NCBI GenBank assembly: GCA_905221605.1
Contig: CAJNDS010000091.1
Span: 460,283-524,282, forward strand
Source: Symbiodinium natans
Taxonomy: Eukaryota > Sar > Dinophyceae > Suessiales > Symbiodiniaceae
Reading direction: 5' to 3'
DNA length: 64,000 nt
Below are positions 1-8,462 of the stretch, piece after piece. Numbering within the stretch: position 1 is the first letter of the stretch; every line of letters starts with the position of its first letter. The notes under the pieces were generated by a model. It ran no database searches. It was not told the origin of the DNA and saw only the letters and a program-made list of their open reading frames with translations. A program made the translations under genes and the position numbers.

Positions 1-105
1 TGGTGATTCGGACCACGATGCAATCTCGGGGCTTCCTAAAGTCACGTTCACCCAATATCCAAGGAATGGGCCTTCTTTCCCTGTCCGCTCCTTGGAAGCC
101 CAGGA
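1..105. other. Left flank, no gene seen
   Basis: About 105 bases of unique sequence precede the target-site duplication of the retrotransposon. I see no reading frame or repeat that can be interpreted. It should be continuous with the sequence right of 11986 in an allele lacking the element. Confidence 0.5.
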
Positions 106-122
106 ACGATAATATGGGGTTT
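106..122. repeat. Target-site duplication, left copy (17 bp)
   Basis: ACGATAATATGGGGTTT is found here and again at 11970-11986. The two copies bracket the whole retroelement, with heptamer repeats beginning just inside each copy. A 17-bp direct repeat is typical of target-primed reverse transcription by LINEs. Confidence 0.85.
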
Positions 123-180
123 AGGGTGTAGGGTTTAGGGTTTAGGGTTTAAGGTTTAGGGTTTAGGGTTTAGGGTTTTT
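123..180 (-). repeat. Telomere-type 3' tail of the LINE
   Basis: About eight TTTAGGG-like units on the plus strand, i.e. (CCCTAAA)n in the sense of the element. They lie between its 3' UTR and the left target-site duplication, where a poly(A) or microsatellite tail normally sits. A few units are variant (GTGTAGG, TTTAAGG). Confidence 0.8.
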
Positions 181-312
181 AACGGACATGCTTGAGCAAA
201 TCAGCGCGCGCTAAATTCCAGGCAAACTGCGCCGTTGCGTGTTGCAACGAAAAGCGACTTGAGAGCAGAGCTCAAACGGGAGAAAAGGTGGAACAGCGGT
301 GGGATAAAAACC

Positions 313-3300
313 TCACCCGCCGCCCATCGGCGTCAAATGCGCCCAAAATGGCCTTGGGCCTTCTACTTGCACAGCAGGCCGCCATGCGTGTTGGTGACGT
401 GGCAGTGCACCTTGCGCCTGTGCCGTGATGTCACTCTGTACATACACCACTCGGCAACGAGCTTGCTGCTTTAAGTGCTCTCTAAGCCGGGACCTATCCC
501 AGAACTCTGTGCAGCACACCTCGCACCGTGTGCCGAATGTCACTGTGGACGCCTCCGACCTGATTCCATGGTGCTGCCATTTGTGCAAGGCGTGCAAACG
601 CGGCGTGGACTGCACTGCGCCACAGATGCCGCACATCCAGCCGTGGTCGGGGTCATCGCAAGCGGTGACCGTGCGCTGTGGGACGTATTGCACATCCGGT
701 GAATGTGCCTCACGCAGGCCGCGCCCAAACTCCGCACGTGACTCAACTGCATATCGCAGGAATCTGCGGATTTGGTTGCCGAGGCTTTGTCTACGCTCCC
801 GCAGGACTTGCAAGAGGCTAGCCAGGTCCGCTTCACGGACGAAGACGGGATCCACACTCGTGGTTTTTGAGGCTCGAGCGGTTTCGGCCAGCGCCTCTCG
901 TGCCTGTCTCAACCAAACGCCATTAGGTGTTGCGGCCTTCCACACTTGCACCTCCGAGATGGCTGTGGCCTCGAGCAAGGCACGCGCCTGTTCCGCGAGC
1001 AGCAGCTCCTTAGGGAGAGGCAAGCCCAGCATTGCCGCTGCCTGTTCGGTGTTGTATCCCTGCTGGGATATACCAAGGATGGGGCGGAGTGCCCCGCGCA
1101 GTACTTGGGTCAGCGGCTCTAGAGCTGTGCGTTGTTCGTGGGCAGTCTCCAGGCGCCACAGACCCGAGCCAAAAAGGTACTTGGTGAAGACTCGCTCCGA
1201 GATCAGGCGGAGCTTCTCAGCCACCGTGACATAGGGATTGGTCAACACCTTACGGCGCAGAGGTTGCCAGACCTCTTGCATCAGCGCGTATCGCCTCTTC
1301 AAATTGGGATACTCGTGACAATCGGCCTTTAAGAGCGTGCCCAGGTGGACATAAGATTCCACTACTCTGACCTTGACGGATCGGCCGGAGGGAGCGTCAA
1401 CTTGAACGTGTGGGCATTCCAGACTGAAAAGCTGCTTCCGGGCTAGCAATGCGCCAGGGCCACGCATTGCAAGTACGGCTTCAGTCTTGCCCGGCCCGTA
1501 GTTGAACCTAAGCCCGATACCCTGCACAAGCTCTTCTGCAAGCCTCACTACCTCCTTCAAGGCCTGAGGTGTGGCTGCCGCGCTTGGTGCGCTAAACAAG
1601 ACAGCAACGTCATCCGCCCACGTAGGGCTGCTGGATACGTCTGCCCGCTCGCTTCCTGCGCACTCCTTGGCCTGACGGCAGACAAAGGCAGAAAGGCCTG
1701 CATCAGACAGAGCCTTCTGAAGGCTGCACAAGAAGGGCGAGAAGAGTATGCCGAAGAGCGTGTCAGCGATGGGGGAGCCTGGTGAAGTGCCACTGTGCGT
1801 CTGCCATAGGGTCTCCCCTGCACGATCGGTTGTGAACCAGGATTGCGCAAACAGGCCCTCGACGTAGCGGCGCAACTCTGGGGGAACGTGTTCTTTACCC
1901 AGAATGGGGCCCTCATCAAGACGCCGGAGAAAGGCTTGCCGCTCTGTCGGGTCTTGGAAAAGCTGGTTGGCGCGAGCCATAAGCCATGCAGGCGTGGATG
2001 TGCTAGAGGGCGTAACAAGGACTTCTCGTGCCACCGAGTAGTAGGCAGCAGTACAGTCCAGAAACAGGACCCCCCCGCTTTCCCCTCTGGCTCGCAGCGC
2101 AGCGAAGTGTGACCGTGCAAGAAATGCCGGCAAGGTCAGGGGGCACCCCGGAACGCCGCCGTATTGATCGAATGGGCGCCCATGGCAGAAGGCTTGCAGC
2201 AACTTCGGGCGGAACGCCCTTTGGACGGCCTTAGCGTCCGCTTCCAGGAGCATGATCGATCTCCAAGACGCGCAGCTCGTGGGGTCTTTTGTCCCCTTGG
2301 GTATACTGTGGGCGAGCCCACCTGTCCACTGTAGGGGGTGTCTGCCGCTTGTCAGTGCCTTAGCGACAATGGGCCATATGGCGACCGCTGAAGCTTGCGG
2401 CGCCATCCTGAACAGGTCAGCTGGCAGTCCTGAAAGGCCCGGCGCTTTGCCACGCGCAAGCTGTCCGAAAGCGGCGGAGAGCTCCACTATGGACGGCACA
2501 GCCGCCCCATCGTAGGAGCTGCAGGGGTGCACATGTGTACAAGCAGCTTCTGCCAAGAAGGGCTCGACAGTGACCTTCTGCCCTCTTTCGGCAAGCGCAA
2601 AGAAAGCCCCCAACGCAGCCTTGACTTCAGAAGAACTGTGGCAGATCCCCTGATCCGTGACAAGCGCTGGCAGTAGGGGGGGGGGTTTAAACTTACGCCC
2701 TGTCCTAAGGATAGAGCGAATCTGGTGCGCAAAGGCTGCAGTGCCCGTGTCCCTTGCGGTTTGCATCTGTCTCCGAAGAAACTCAGCCTTGTCGAACTGC
2801 GCATTCAAGCGCTGGCTCCATTCATAGGCATATTGCTTCCCCTGCCAGCGCATGAGATTGCGTCGCAGTGCGCAGAACGCCTTTGGTAGGAAGGCCGCGG
2901 CATGATGCTGCGTAGGCTGCCCGGCACTATGACAGCGCAAGGCTTGGAAGACAGCTTGCAGAGTTGCTTTTCGCACCCGTTCCCGGAGGTGGCGCACGAC
3001 ACTTCGACAGTGACGTGACTGCTGTACCAGTTGGAAGGTATGCTCCGAGAATGCTGGGTGTCGTGGGCCAGGAGGGGGAGGCGGCAGATGCTGAGTCATG
3101 AAGTCACGGAAATGGCTATGCAGGAGGTGGACATGTGTCGTAGAATCCACATTCCAAGGGATTATCGGCGCCGTGCGGAACGCCTCCTGGACTGCCTGCC
3201 TCCCTTCTTCTGTTTCGAGCTGTTTCGCCTGGATACGTGGAGCTCTTGGGGCATGTTGTAGGTTGAGCTTAACATCGCATGCTGCAAGGATCGGAAAGTG

Positions 3301-5379
3301 GTCCTTTCCGGCGTGCAAGTCATTGAGCGTCGTCACCGTGCAGGCGCTCAGATGTCTTTCCCATTCCGCGGGGACAAGCACATAGTCAATCAGGGAGTAT
3401 TCACCCCGAGGGCTGCGCCATGAGAAGAGAGGATTCCCTTCATGGTCGAATTGGGCTGAGGGCACAAGGCTGTGCCTTGTGCAGAATCCCTGTAGCGCTA
3501 CAGCATTTGCTCCTACCGGCAGTGTCTCTTCAAAAGTTGGGTGCTCCGCATGTGCCTCGAAATGTGCATTGGCGTCGATGAAGACCAGGGGCACAAAATG
3601 CTGTGGGACCTTGTTTAGTTCCTGAGAAACCTCCTGCCAGAAAAGGGTGCGACAGCGGGCTGTTGCCGCTCCAATGGGCGCATGCGCCGAGACAAGGACG
3701 AAGTGGAGGTCACCCAGTTGTGCCGTGCAGATGAGCAGCTGAGGCTTGGCATAGCGGATGGCAAAGGACTCTCGATCCCAGCAAAGTGCTTCACCCCCTT
3801 TGCCAATTCCGCTCGCGGTGAGCCATAATTGGCATCCTCCGACACCAGTGTCATCGCATGGAGCGTGCAGAACCCAGAATGAGCCTACACGTGCTATCCC
3901 TGTTGTGGCAAGCCGTGTCTCTTGCAACCCAGCAACTGAAATTCCAAGCCTCTCCAGACCACGTCTGAGGAGCTCTTTTGCAAGGTCGCCTTTCTGCGAG
4001 AGACAGTTATATTGTAGCAACTTGAAAGGCAGGCACGCTGTCTGGACTGGCTGCACAGGCTGGTGGCCAAAGGATGCGAAGGCTACAGGCCGTGTAGTCG
4101 GTGGTGGTAAGATCGAGGCCTGCAACCAAGCGCCATCTTCGGCGCAGAAAGGCAGTTGTGTCTGCAAGGATTTGTCTGTGCCTAAAACCCAAGCCCGCTC
4201 GAGTAGCCCCTCAGCTGCAGCCAGGTACAAACATTCATCACGAGCGTGCAGGTCGAAGTCATGCCCACTCCGAGCTATCGCCTTCGCAATGTTGTCTGCA
4301 GCCTCGTTGAAGAGGCACCCGGCATGTGCTTCAACTTTGAGGCACTGCACACTTTGTCCGTGTGATGCGGAGATGAAGGCCAGTCCCGCCGCCCCGCGGA
4401 CAACCGCATCGTTTTCATGCAAAGCACAAGCCGCATGCGTCGCCGCCAATGCGGACGCACAATCGCTGCCTATGAAAGCCGGGACCGGACAGCTGGCGAA
4501 CGCTATAGCACGGGCATGCAGAAGCGCTTCCGCCTCCCCATCATACGCCCCCCTGTTGAGCGGCTGTCTAACCTTGCCTGCCAGGACTCCTACACGCACG
4601 ACGCGGGCATTCTGCAGTGCCGTGACGACGACGGCCCAGGAAGCTATGCCAGTGCTAGGGCAAAAGGATCCATCCGTGAAGATGTAGAGCGCTTCAGTAG
4701 GCAATCGCTGATCCCAAAAGTGTAGAGACGCCCAAAGTGCCCGTACGGGCATTGTAATGTCTGGTAAGGCATGAAAATGTTTATGCAGGCAGCACAGGCG
4801 GTGTGCGCCCACGGCGCTGCTCAGCATGGCCTTGTTGATTCCGTGGAACCATCCACTGCGCGGCTCGGGCACACACGAAGCAAGCTCCAAGATGCGTCTT
4901 TCCGGCATAGACCTAGTCTGTGGCTCCTTATGGTTGCGCACAAAGGTACGGACCCCAAAAGGTGTGGGGACTTCCCAAGTTGGGCCAGCAGGTGCCGGGG
5001 CAGTCGTTCCAGGAACCGTTGACATTCCCAAACCTTCACTTACATCGTCCCCCTGAACTGCATGTCCTATTCCAGGTTCAAACCCTTCGCCCGCCGGGTC
5101 GGCGTCTGTCGTCGGCTGCCCGACATCTTCGTCATCCGAAGGAATGGGTGGTGCTGGCGGCAACTCTTGCACAAAGAGGAATTGCAACTGCGAGGGCCTT
5201 GTCTGCAGTGGGTTCACTTGCGGGCGGTAAGCATCCCGGAGTATCATGCGTGACTCTGCGAGAAGCTCAAGAAACCTTTCCCCTGTGGAGATGCAACTAG
5301 GGGAGTCGGGCCGGGTTACAAGGAGGTGCTGTCCTATGTCTTCCCATCGCGAGGACGGCGACACATTCACTGTACACAC
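313..5379 (-). CDS. LINE polyprotein: RNase H - APE endonuclease - reverse transcriptase - zinc fingers
   Basis: Copies the element into DNA at a nicked target. Visible domains are as follows. RNase H, about residues 230-365: FTDGSF, GEAEALLHA, IGSDCAS, HAGCLFNEAADNIA. APE-type endonuclease, about 450-670: LQETRL, VSAHAP, FIDANAH, SLIDYVLVP. Reverse transcriptase, about 975-1300: FLDCTAAYYSV in motif A and WADDVAVLF in motif C, so the catalytic aspartates are kept. Two C-terminal C2H2-like fingers, about 1580-1645: CGICG..H..HH and CEVCC..H..C. RNase H at the N-terminus, before the endonuclease, is unusual; it normally follows RT. The listed first codon (5377-5379) is GTG, and the frame is open further upstream into ORF3. 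Production by frameshift or reinitiation is therefore more likely than an independent ATG start. Confidence 0.9.
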   Translation of the reverse strand: MCTVNVSPSSRWEDIGQHLLVTRPDSPSCISTGERFLELLAESRMILRDAYRPQVNPLQTRPSQLQFLFVQELPPAPPIPSDDEDVGQPTTDADPAGEGFEPGIGHAVQGDDVSEGLGMSTVPGTTAPAPAGPTWEVPTPFGVRTFVRNHKEPQTRSMPERRILELASCVPEPRSGWFHGINKAMLSSAVGAHRLCCLHKHFHALPDITMPVRALWASLHFWDQRLPTEALYIFTDGSFCPSTGIASWAVVVTALQNARVVRVGVLAGKVRQPLNRGAYDGEAEALLHARAIAFASCPVPAFIGSDCASALAATHAACALHENDAVVRGAAGLAFISASHGQSVQCLKVEAHAGCLFNEAADNIAKAIARSGHDFDLHARDECLYLAAAEGLLERAWVLGTDKSLQTQLPFCAEDGAWLQASILPPPTTRPVAFASFGHQPVQPVQTACLPFKLLQYNCLSQKGDLAKELLRRGLERLGISVAGLQETRLATTGIARVGSFWVLHAPCDDTGVGGCQLWLTASGIGKGGEALCWDRESFAIRYAKPQLLICTAQLGDLHFVLVSAHAPIGAATARCRTLFWQEVSQELNKVPQHFVPLVFIDANAHFEAHAEHPTFEETLPVGANAVALQGFCTRHSLVPSAQFDHEGNPLFSWRSPRGEYSLIDYVLVPAEWERHLSACTVTTLNDLHAGKDHFPILAACDVKLNLQHAPRAPRIQAKQLETEEGRQAVQEAFRTAPIIPWNVDSTTHVHLLHSHFRDFMTQHLPPPPPGPRHPAFSEHTFQLVQQSRHCRSVVRHLRERVRKATLQAVFQALRCHSAGQPTQHHAAAFLPKAFCALRRNLMRWQGKQYAYEWSQRLNAQFDKAEFLRRQMQTARDTGTAAFAHQIRSILRTGRKFKPPPLLPALVTDQGICHSSSEVKAALGAFFALAERGQKVTVEPFLAEAACTHVHPCSSYDGAAVPSIVELSAAFGQLARGKAPGLSGLPADLFRMAPQASAVAIWPIVAKALTSGRHPLQWTGGLAHSIPKGTKDPTSCASWRSIMLLEADAKAVQRAFRPKLLQAFCHGRPFDQYGGVPGCPLTLPAFLARSHFAALRARGESGGVLFLDCTAAYYSVAREVLVTPSSTSTPAWLMARANQLFQDPTERQAFLRRLDEGPILGKEHVPPELRRYVEGLFAQSWFTTDRAGETLWQTHSGTSPGSPIADTLFGILFSPFLCSLQKALSDAGLSAFVCRQAKECAGSERADVSSSPTWADDVAVLFSAPSAAATPQALKEVVRLAEELVQGIGLRFNYGPGKTEAVLAMRGPGALLARKQLFSLECPHVQVDAPSGRSVKVRVVESYVHLGTLLKADCHEYPNLKRRYALMQEVWQPLRRKVLTNPYVTVAEKLRLISERVFTKYLFGSGLWRLETAHEQRTALEPLTQVLRGALRPILGISQQGYNTEQAAAMLGLPLPKELLLAEQARALLEATAISEVQVWKAATPNGVWLRQAREALAETARASKTTSVDPVFVREADLASLLQVLRERRQSLGNQIRRFLRYAVESRAEFGRGLREAHSPDVQYVPQRTVTACDDPDHGWMCGICGAVQSTPRLHALHKWQHHGIRSEASTVTFGTRCEVCCTEFWDRSRLREHLKQQARCRVVYVQSDITAQAQGALPRHQHAWRPAVQVEGPRPFWAHLTPMGGG

Positions 5380-8300
5380 TCCAAGTTGCAGACCACGGCA
5401 GTCGACAGGGACAGCCAGGCCGTCAGGGGCGGCATCAACGAAGTTAGCACAAACTGGGGCTCAGGGAACCCGTAGACCGGGACCGAAAGTTGCTGTACCG
5501 CCCTCACAGCCCGGGGCGTAGCTCTAAGTAGGTCCGCAATGAGCCATTCGACTCGGAGCCCAGGCCTGTAGGTGCGAATCCGGATTTGATTGACTGTGTC
5601 AAATACGGTGTAGCGCATGTCATCAGGTCCGGCAAGGGGGGTCTGCACATTGCGGGCTGCCGCAAAAAGCGGTCGGTCGATAGCAACCGAAAGTTCTTCT
5701 GGATAGAAGATGGGTGGCACCTGACTTTGCACAAGGAGATGGTCCGCACGGCAACCTACATATGCTCTGCCCGCCGCGGCACATTGCAGGACATCGGAGG
5801 TTTCGGCTGCGGAATTGTGTTGCAATGGCTGTGCAAGGTCTTGTACGCTGGAAGATTTGCCCAACTCCCATTGGGTCTGTAACAGGCTGACACCTTCAGG
5901 CGTCTGCCTGTGCAGGAAATTGTGCACGGTGCCATGCTGAGGCCTTTGTGATCTGCTGACGGTCAGGTGTGGGGGAGCCGTCAACCTGTGTGTTTGCGAC
6001 ACGACCTCTTCATTAACCGGCCACAACAAAAAGAGCCGGAGCATGTAAGGTACTGGCACAATATGCCAATGGTGTCGCGCCTCGTGTGCATCACGCGCAA
6101 GAAAGATCGGTGCATCTCCTGAAAGCATGCCTGTGTCATGAAGGTCGTGCACATCGACCCACTCCGGCAACCGCTGAAGAGCCTCGGAGACTTGTGCAGT
6201 CGTAGCCGGAATTCTACAGTGTATGTGTACTAACAGCTCTCCCCTGACTCGGCTAATGACCAGGGCTGGTTGGGAGACCGGCAGGAAGTGACCTAGCTGC
6301 GTCCTCCGAATTTCGCACGCATGCTCCACAAAGTTGAAAGCATGCTCCAATGCAAGGTCCGCATCAGCGGGGACCGGGAACAGGTCTTGTGTTGCAAAGT
6401 CCAAGGCGAAGGGCGACAGACAAGGCCACCGGCGGAAAAGTGCAGCCCGTGGTAAGGCTGGCAAGGTGGGACTGTCTACTTCAAATGAGACAAGGTCTCC
6501 GTCCTGGAGACTGTCACCGAAGAGCTGTGCTGGAATACCATTTATGTATGCGATGATGTCCGTCCTCTGAAGGCCTTCCGGTAGAAGGCTGAGAACATCA
6601 ACATCCGCGTCGACTGAAACATGCCGCACTCCCCCCCCGACAGGCCTAGCATCAACAAGTACATGTAGATGTAAATCCAGTGGAAACCAGATGAAATAGA
6701 TTTCCCTGAAATCATGGCTTCTTCCTGGGTGAGCTTGCGCAAGCCTGAGTTGCCCGGGGTGCGGTGCTCGCTGTCTCTCGACATGCGCAAGCATGAGCTC
6801 AGCAAGGACTTGTGTTGCTTCCTGTGCATCTAGGTTACTGATTTGCTGTCCCGCAATTGCGTCACCTGCGACCAGGAACATGATAGGTCTTCCAGGCACT
6901 AGCATTGCAGTCGTAGTGACTGTCGTCTGCGCGGCAGTGGTCGTGGCCGTCGACGATGTGGCACCTTCATCAGTAAAGGCTGGAAACGGTCTGTCTCCTT
7001 CAACATAGAAGGTGGTCCCGGGCGTGAGGGTCACAGAGGCAGTGCTCTCACTTACCTGACTGAGACGCTCTAGCCTCCGGTGTGCTATTGGCTGATCTAA
7101 TCCTGGGCCTCTGGCACCCCATCGTCGCCATCTTGCTTGGCTGTGGCCAATCTGCACGTGACGATGCATCTCTGTGGAAGGAAAGATGGGGCCATACCAT
7201 GCCCTTCCGGGCACCGGCCGCGCCTCAGCATCGTCTATCGGCGCCAGGCATGCAATCGTGCTGGGTAAGACTGCATGGGGAAGTCTGAAAGCGACAACAG
7301 CGTTGCCTGTGACATGTATACGAGTGTATTCCTCAATGGGGTTCATGTCATGTGGGACAACTACAAGCAGCCTTCTCCCGGCAACGGTCCCTTCCGTATC
7401 GAAAAGGCTCGCCTGCCCAAAAGTAGGTACGACCCATTGAGCTGCCCACTGCCCTGCCGCCTCCAAATCCCAGGTTTCACTGATCAAGGAACCGACAGCG
7501 TGCAAGTTCGGACCAACAACGACGAAGGGAAACGAAGTTCCAACCGACCCAAAACCAAGTCGCGTCAGCCTGACTCGGAAAGCCTCTTGCCAGGCGGTTG
7601 CCGCGATTTGGGTGTCGATGTCTAGATCAGTCGTCGTTTCAAAGTATGCGTCGGGAGGGGCCTTCAGGGGAGTCAAAAGAGCTCCGAGGCCAGCTATGCG
7701 TTGCACAAAGAAGTCGTTGGGACGTATGTCAGGGGCCTGTGGGACCACGGAGACCATTATTAGATCACCATCGTGAATCCTAGCACCCTTATCCAACCGA
7801 CGACCATTAACATATACCCCTTTGGCCCCCCGGAATTTTGCAAGGAAATCCGACGGCTCGAGGAAAGCCGGGAGTCGCACAAAGGAGAGCACATCCTGAG
7901 GCCGAAAGTCAATCCAAACCGTAGCGGTATCATCGCTGTGTGGCACATCGTCGGCTTCCGGCTTTGCGAAGAACAGCATTTCCCTGTGCGCGACCTTATT
8001 TGGCGGCTGGCATGGTGTCATCTGGATGCTGGCACGCCCTGGCAAAGCCGATTGTCCTGCTGCCATAGCCCAGACCTTAGCGATGAGATCGCAACCAGCC
8101 GGATTATCTTGGAATTCAGCCGTGAAAACTCCCTTGCCCACAATCCCGAGCCTTACAAGGAGGAGATTGCGAGGTGCCAGCTGCACTACATGATGTGGCA
8201 GCTCTTCAGGACCGTTCGGGGTGGTAGTGGTCGTGGAGGCCACGGCCGCTGCAGGCGTTGTCTCACCAGGGAGAGGCACAGAACCTCTTGCAACGGTCTG

Positions 8301-8444
8301 GACCGCTTCAGGCAGGCGGGAAACAGCTTGGTGCATGCCAGGGAATTGCACGATGGTCTCTATGGTATCAGTGACAGCACATGTCACTTCAGCCGCAGGT
8401 ACAAGAAGTGCACCTGTGCGGGCCGTAGTGATGTGGAAGCACAT
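5367..8444 (-). CDS. LINE ORF3, 1025 aa, unknown function with beta-grasp-like modules
   Basis: Starts at an ATG (8442-8444) and overlaps the first bases of pol by 13 nt in another frame. It is in the same frame as ORF2, separated only by the TGA at 8463-8465 and six sense codons. I recognise no catalytic domain. Two stretches share a pattern like ubiquitin/ThiS-type beta-grasp folds: about residues 175-236 (VYVNGRRL then HDGDLIMVSV) and about 600-655 (AYINGIPAQL then QDGDLVSFEV). Low-complexity threonine runs separate segments. A structural role in the RNP or a host-interaction role is possible but only a guess. Confidence 0.75.
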   Translation of the reverse strand: MCFHITTARTGALLVPAAEVTCAVTDTIETIVQFPGMHQAVSRLPEAVQTVARGSVPLPGETTPAAAVASTTTTTPNGPEELPHHVVQLAPRNLLLVRLGIVGKGVFTAEFQDNPAGCDLIAKVWAMAAGQSALPGRASIQMTPCQPPNKVAHREMLFFAKPEADDVPHSDDTATVWIDFRPQDVLSFVRLPAFLEPSDFLAKFRGAKGVYVNGRRLDKGARIHDGDLIMVSVVPQAPDIRPNDFFVQRIAGLGALLTPLKAPPDAYFETTTDLDIDTQIAATAWQEAFRVRLTRLGFGSVGTSFPFVVVGPNLHAVGSLISETWDLEAAGQWAAQWVVPTFGQASLFDTEGTVAGRRLLVVVPHDMNPIEEYTRIHVTGNAVVAFRLPHAVLPSTIACLAPIDDAEARPVPGRAWYGPIFPSTEMHRHVQIGHSQARWRRWGARGPGLDQPIAHRRLERLSQVSESTASVTLTPGTTFYVEGDRPFPAFTDEGATSSTATTTAAQTTVTTTAMLVPGRPIMFLVAGDAIAGQQISNLDAQEATQVLAELMLAHVERQRAPHPGQLRLAQAHPGRSHDFREIYFIWFPLDLHLHVLVDARPVGGGVRHVSVDADVDVLSLLPEGLQRTDIIAYINGIPAQLFGDSLQDGDLVSFEVDSPTLPALPRAALFRRWPCLSPFALDFATQDLFPVPADADLALEHAFNFVEHACEIRRTQLGHFLPVSQPALVISRVRGELLVHIHCRIPATTAQVSEALQRLPEWVDVHDLHDTGMLSGDAPIFLARDAHEARHHWHIVPVPYMLRLFLLWPVNEEVVSQTHRLTAPPHLTVSRSQRPQHGTVHNFLHRQTPEGVSLLQTQWELGKSSSVQDLAQPLQHNSAAETSDVLQCAAAGRAYVGCRADHLLVQSQVPPIFYPEELSVAIDRPLFAAARNVQTPLAGPDDMRYTVFDTVNQIRIRTYRPGLRVEWLIADLLRATPRAVRAVQQLSVPVYGFPEPQFVLTSLMPPLTAWLSLSTAVVCNLECVQ

Positions 8445-8462
8445 ATCCGGCGACGCTAGGCC

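Noticed and set aside
123..180. A true chromosome end at the left edge of the window
   Set aside because: The heptamers here are short, lie inside a target-site duplication and are followed by unique DNA on both sides; similar short arrays occur all over the window in both orientations.
335..365. Possible dinoflagellate spliced-leader remnant near GCCCAAAATGGCC
   Set aside because: It matches only a few bases of the leader, on the strand and in the frame of the LINE pol C-terminus, so it is coding sequence and not a leader.
3758..4687. Long plus-strand open frame (309 codons)
   Set aside because: It is the antisense of the RNase H/APE part of pol, which has clear catalytic motifs on the minus strand.
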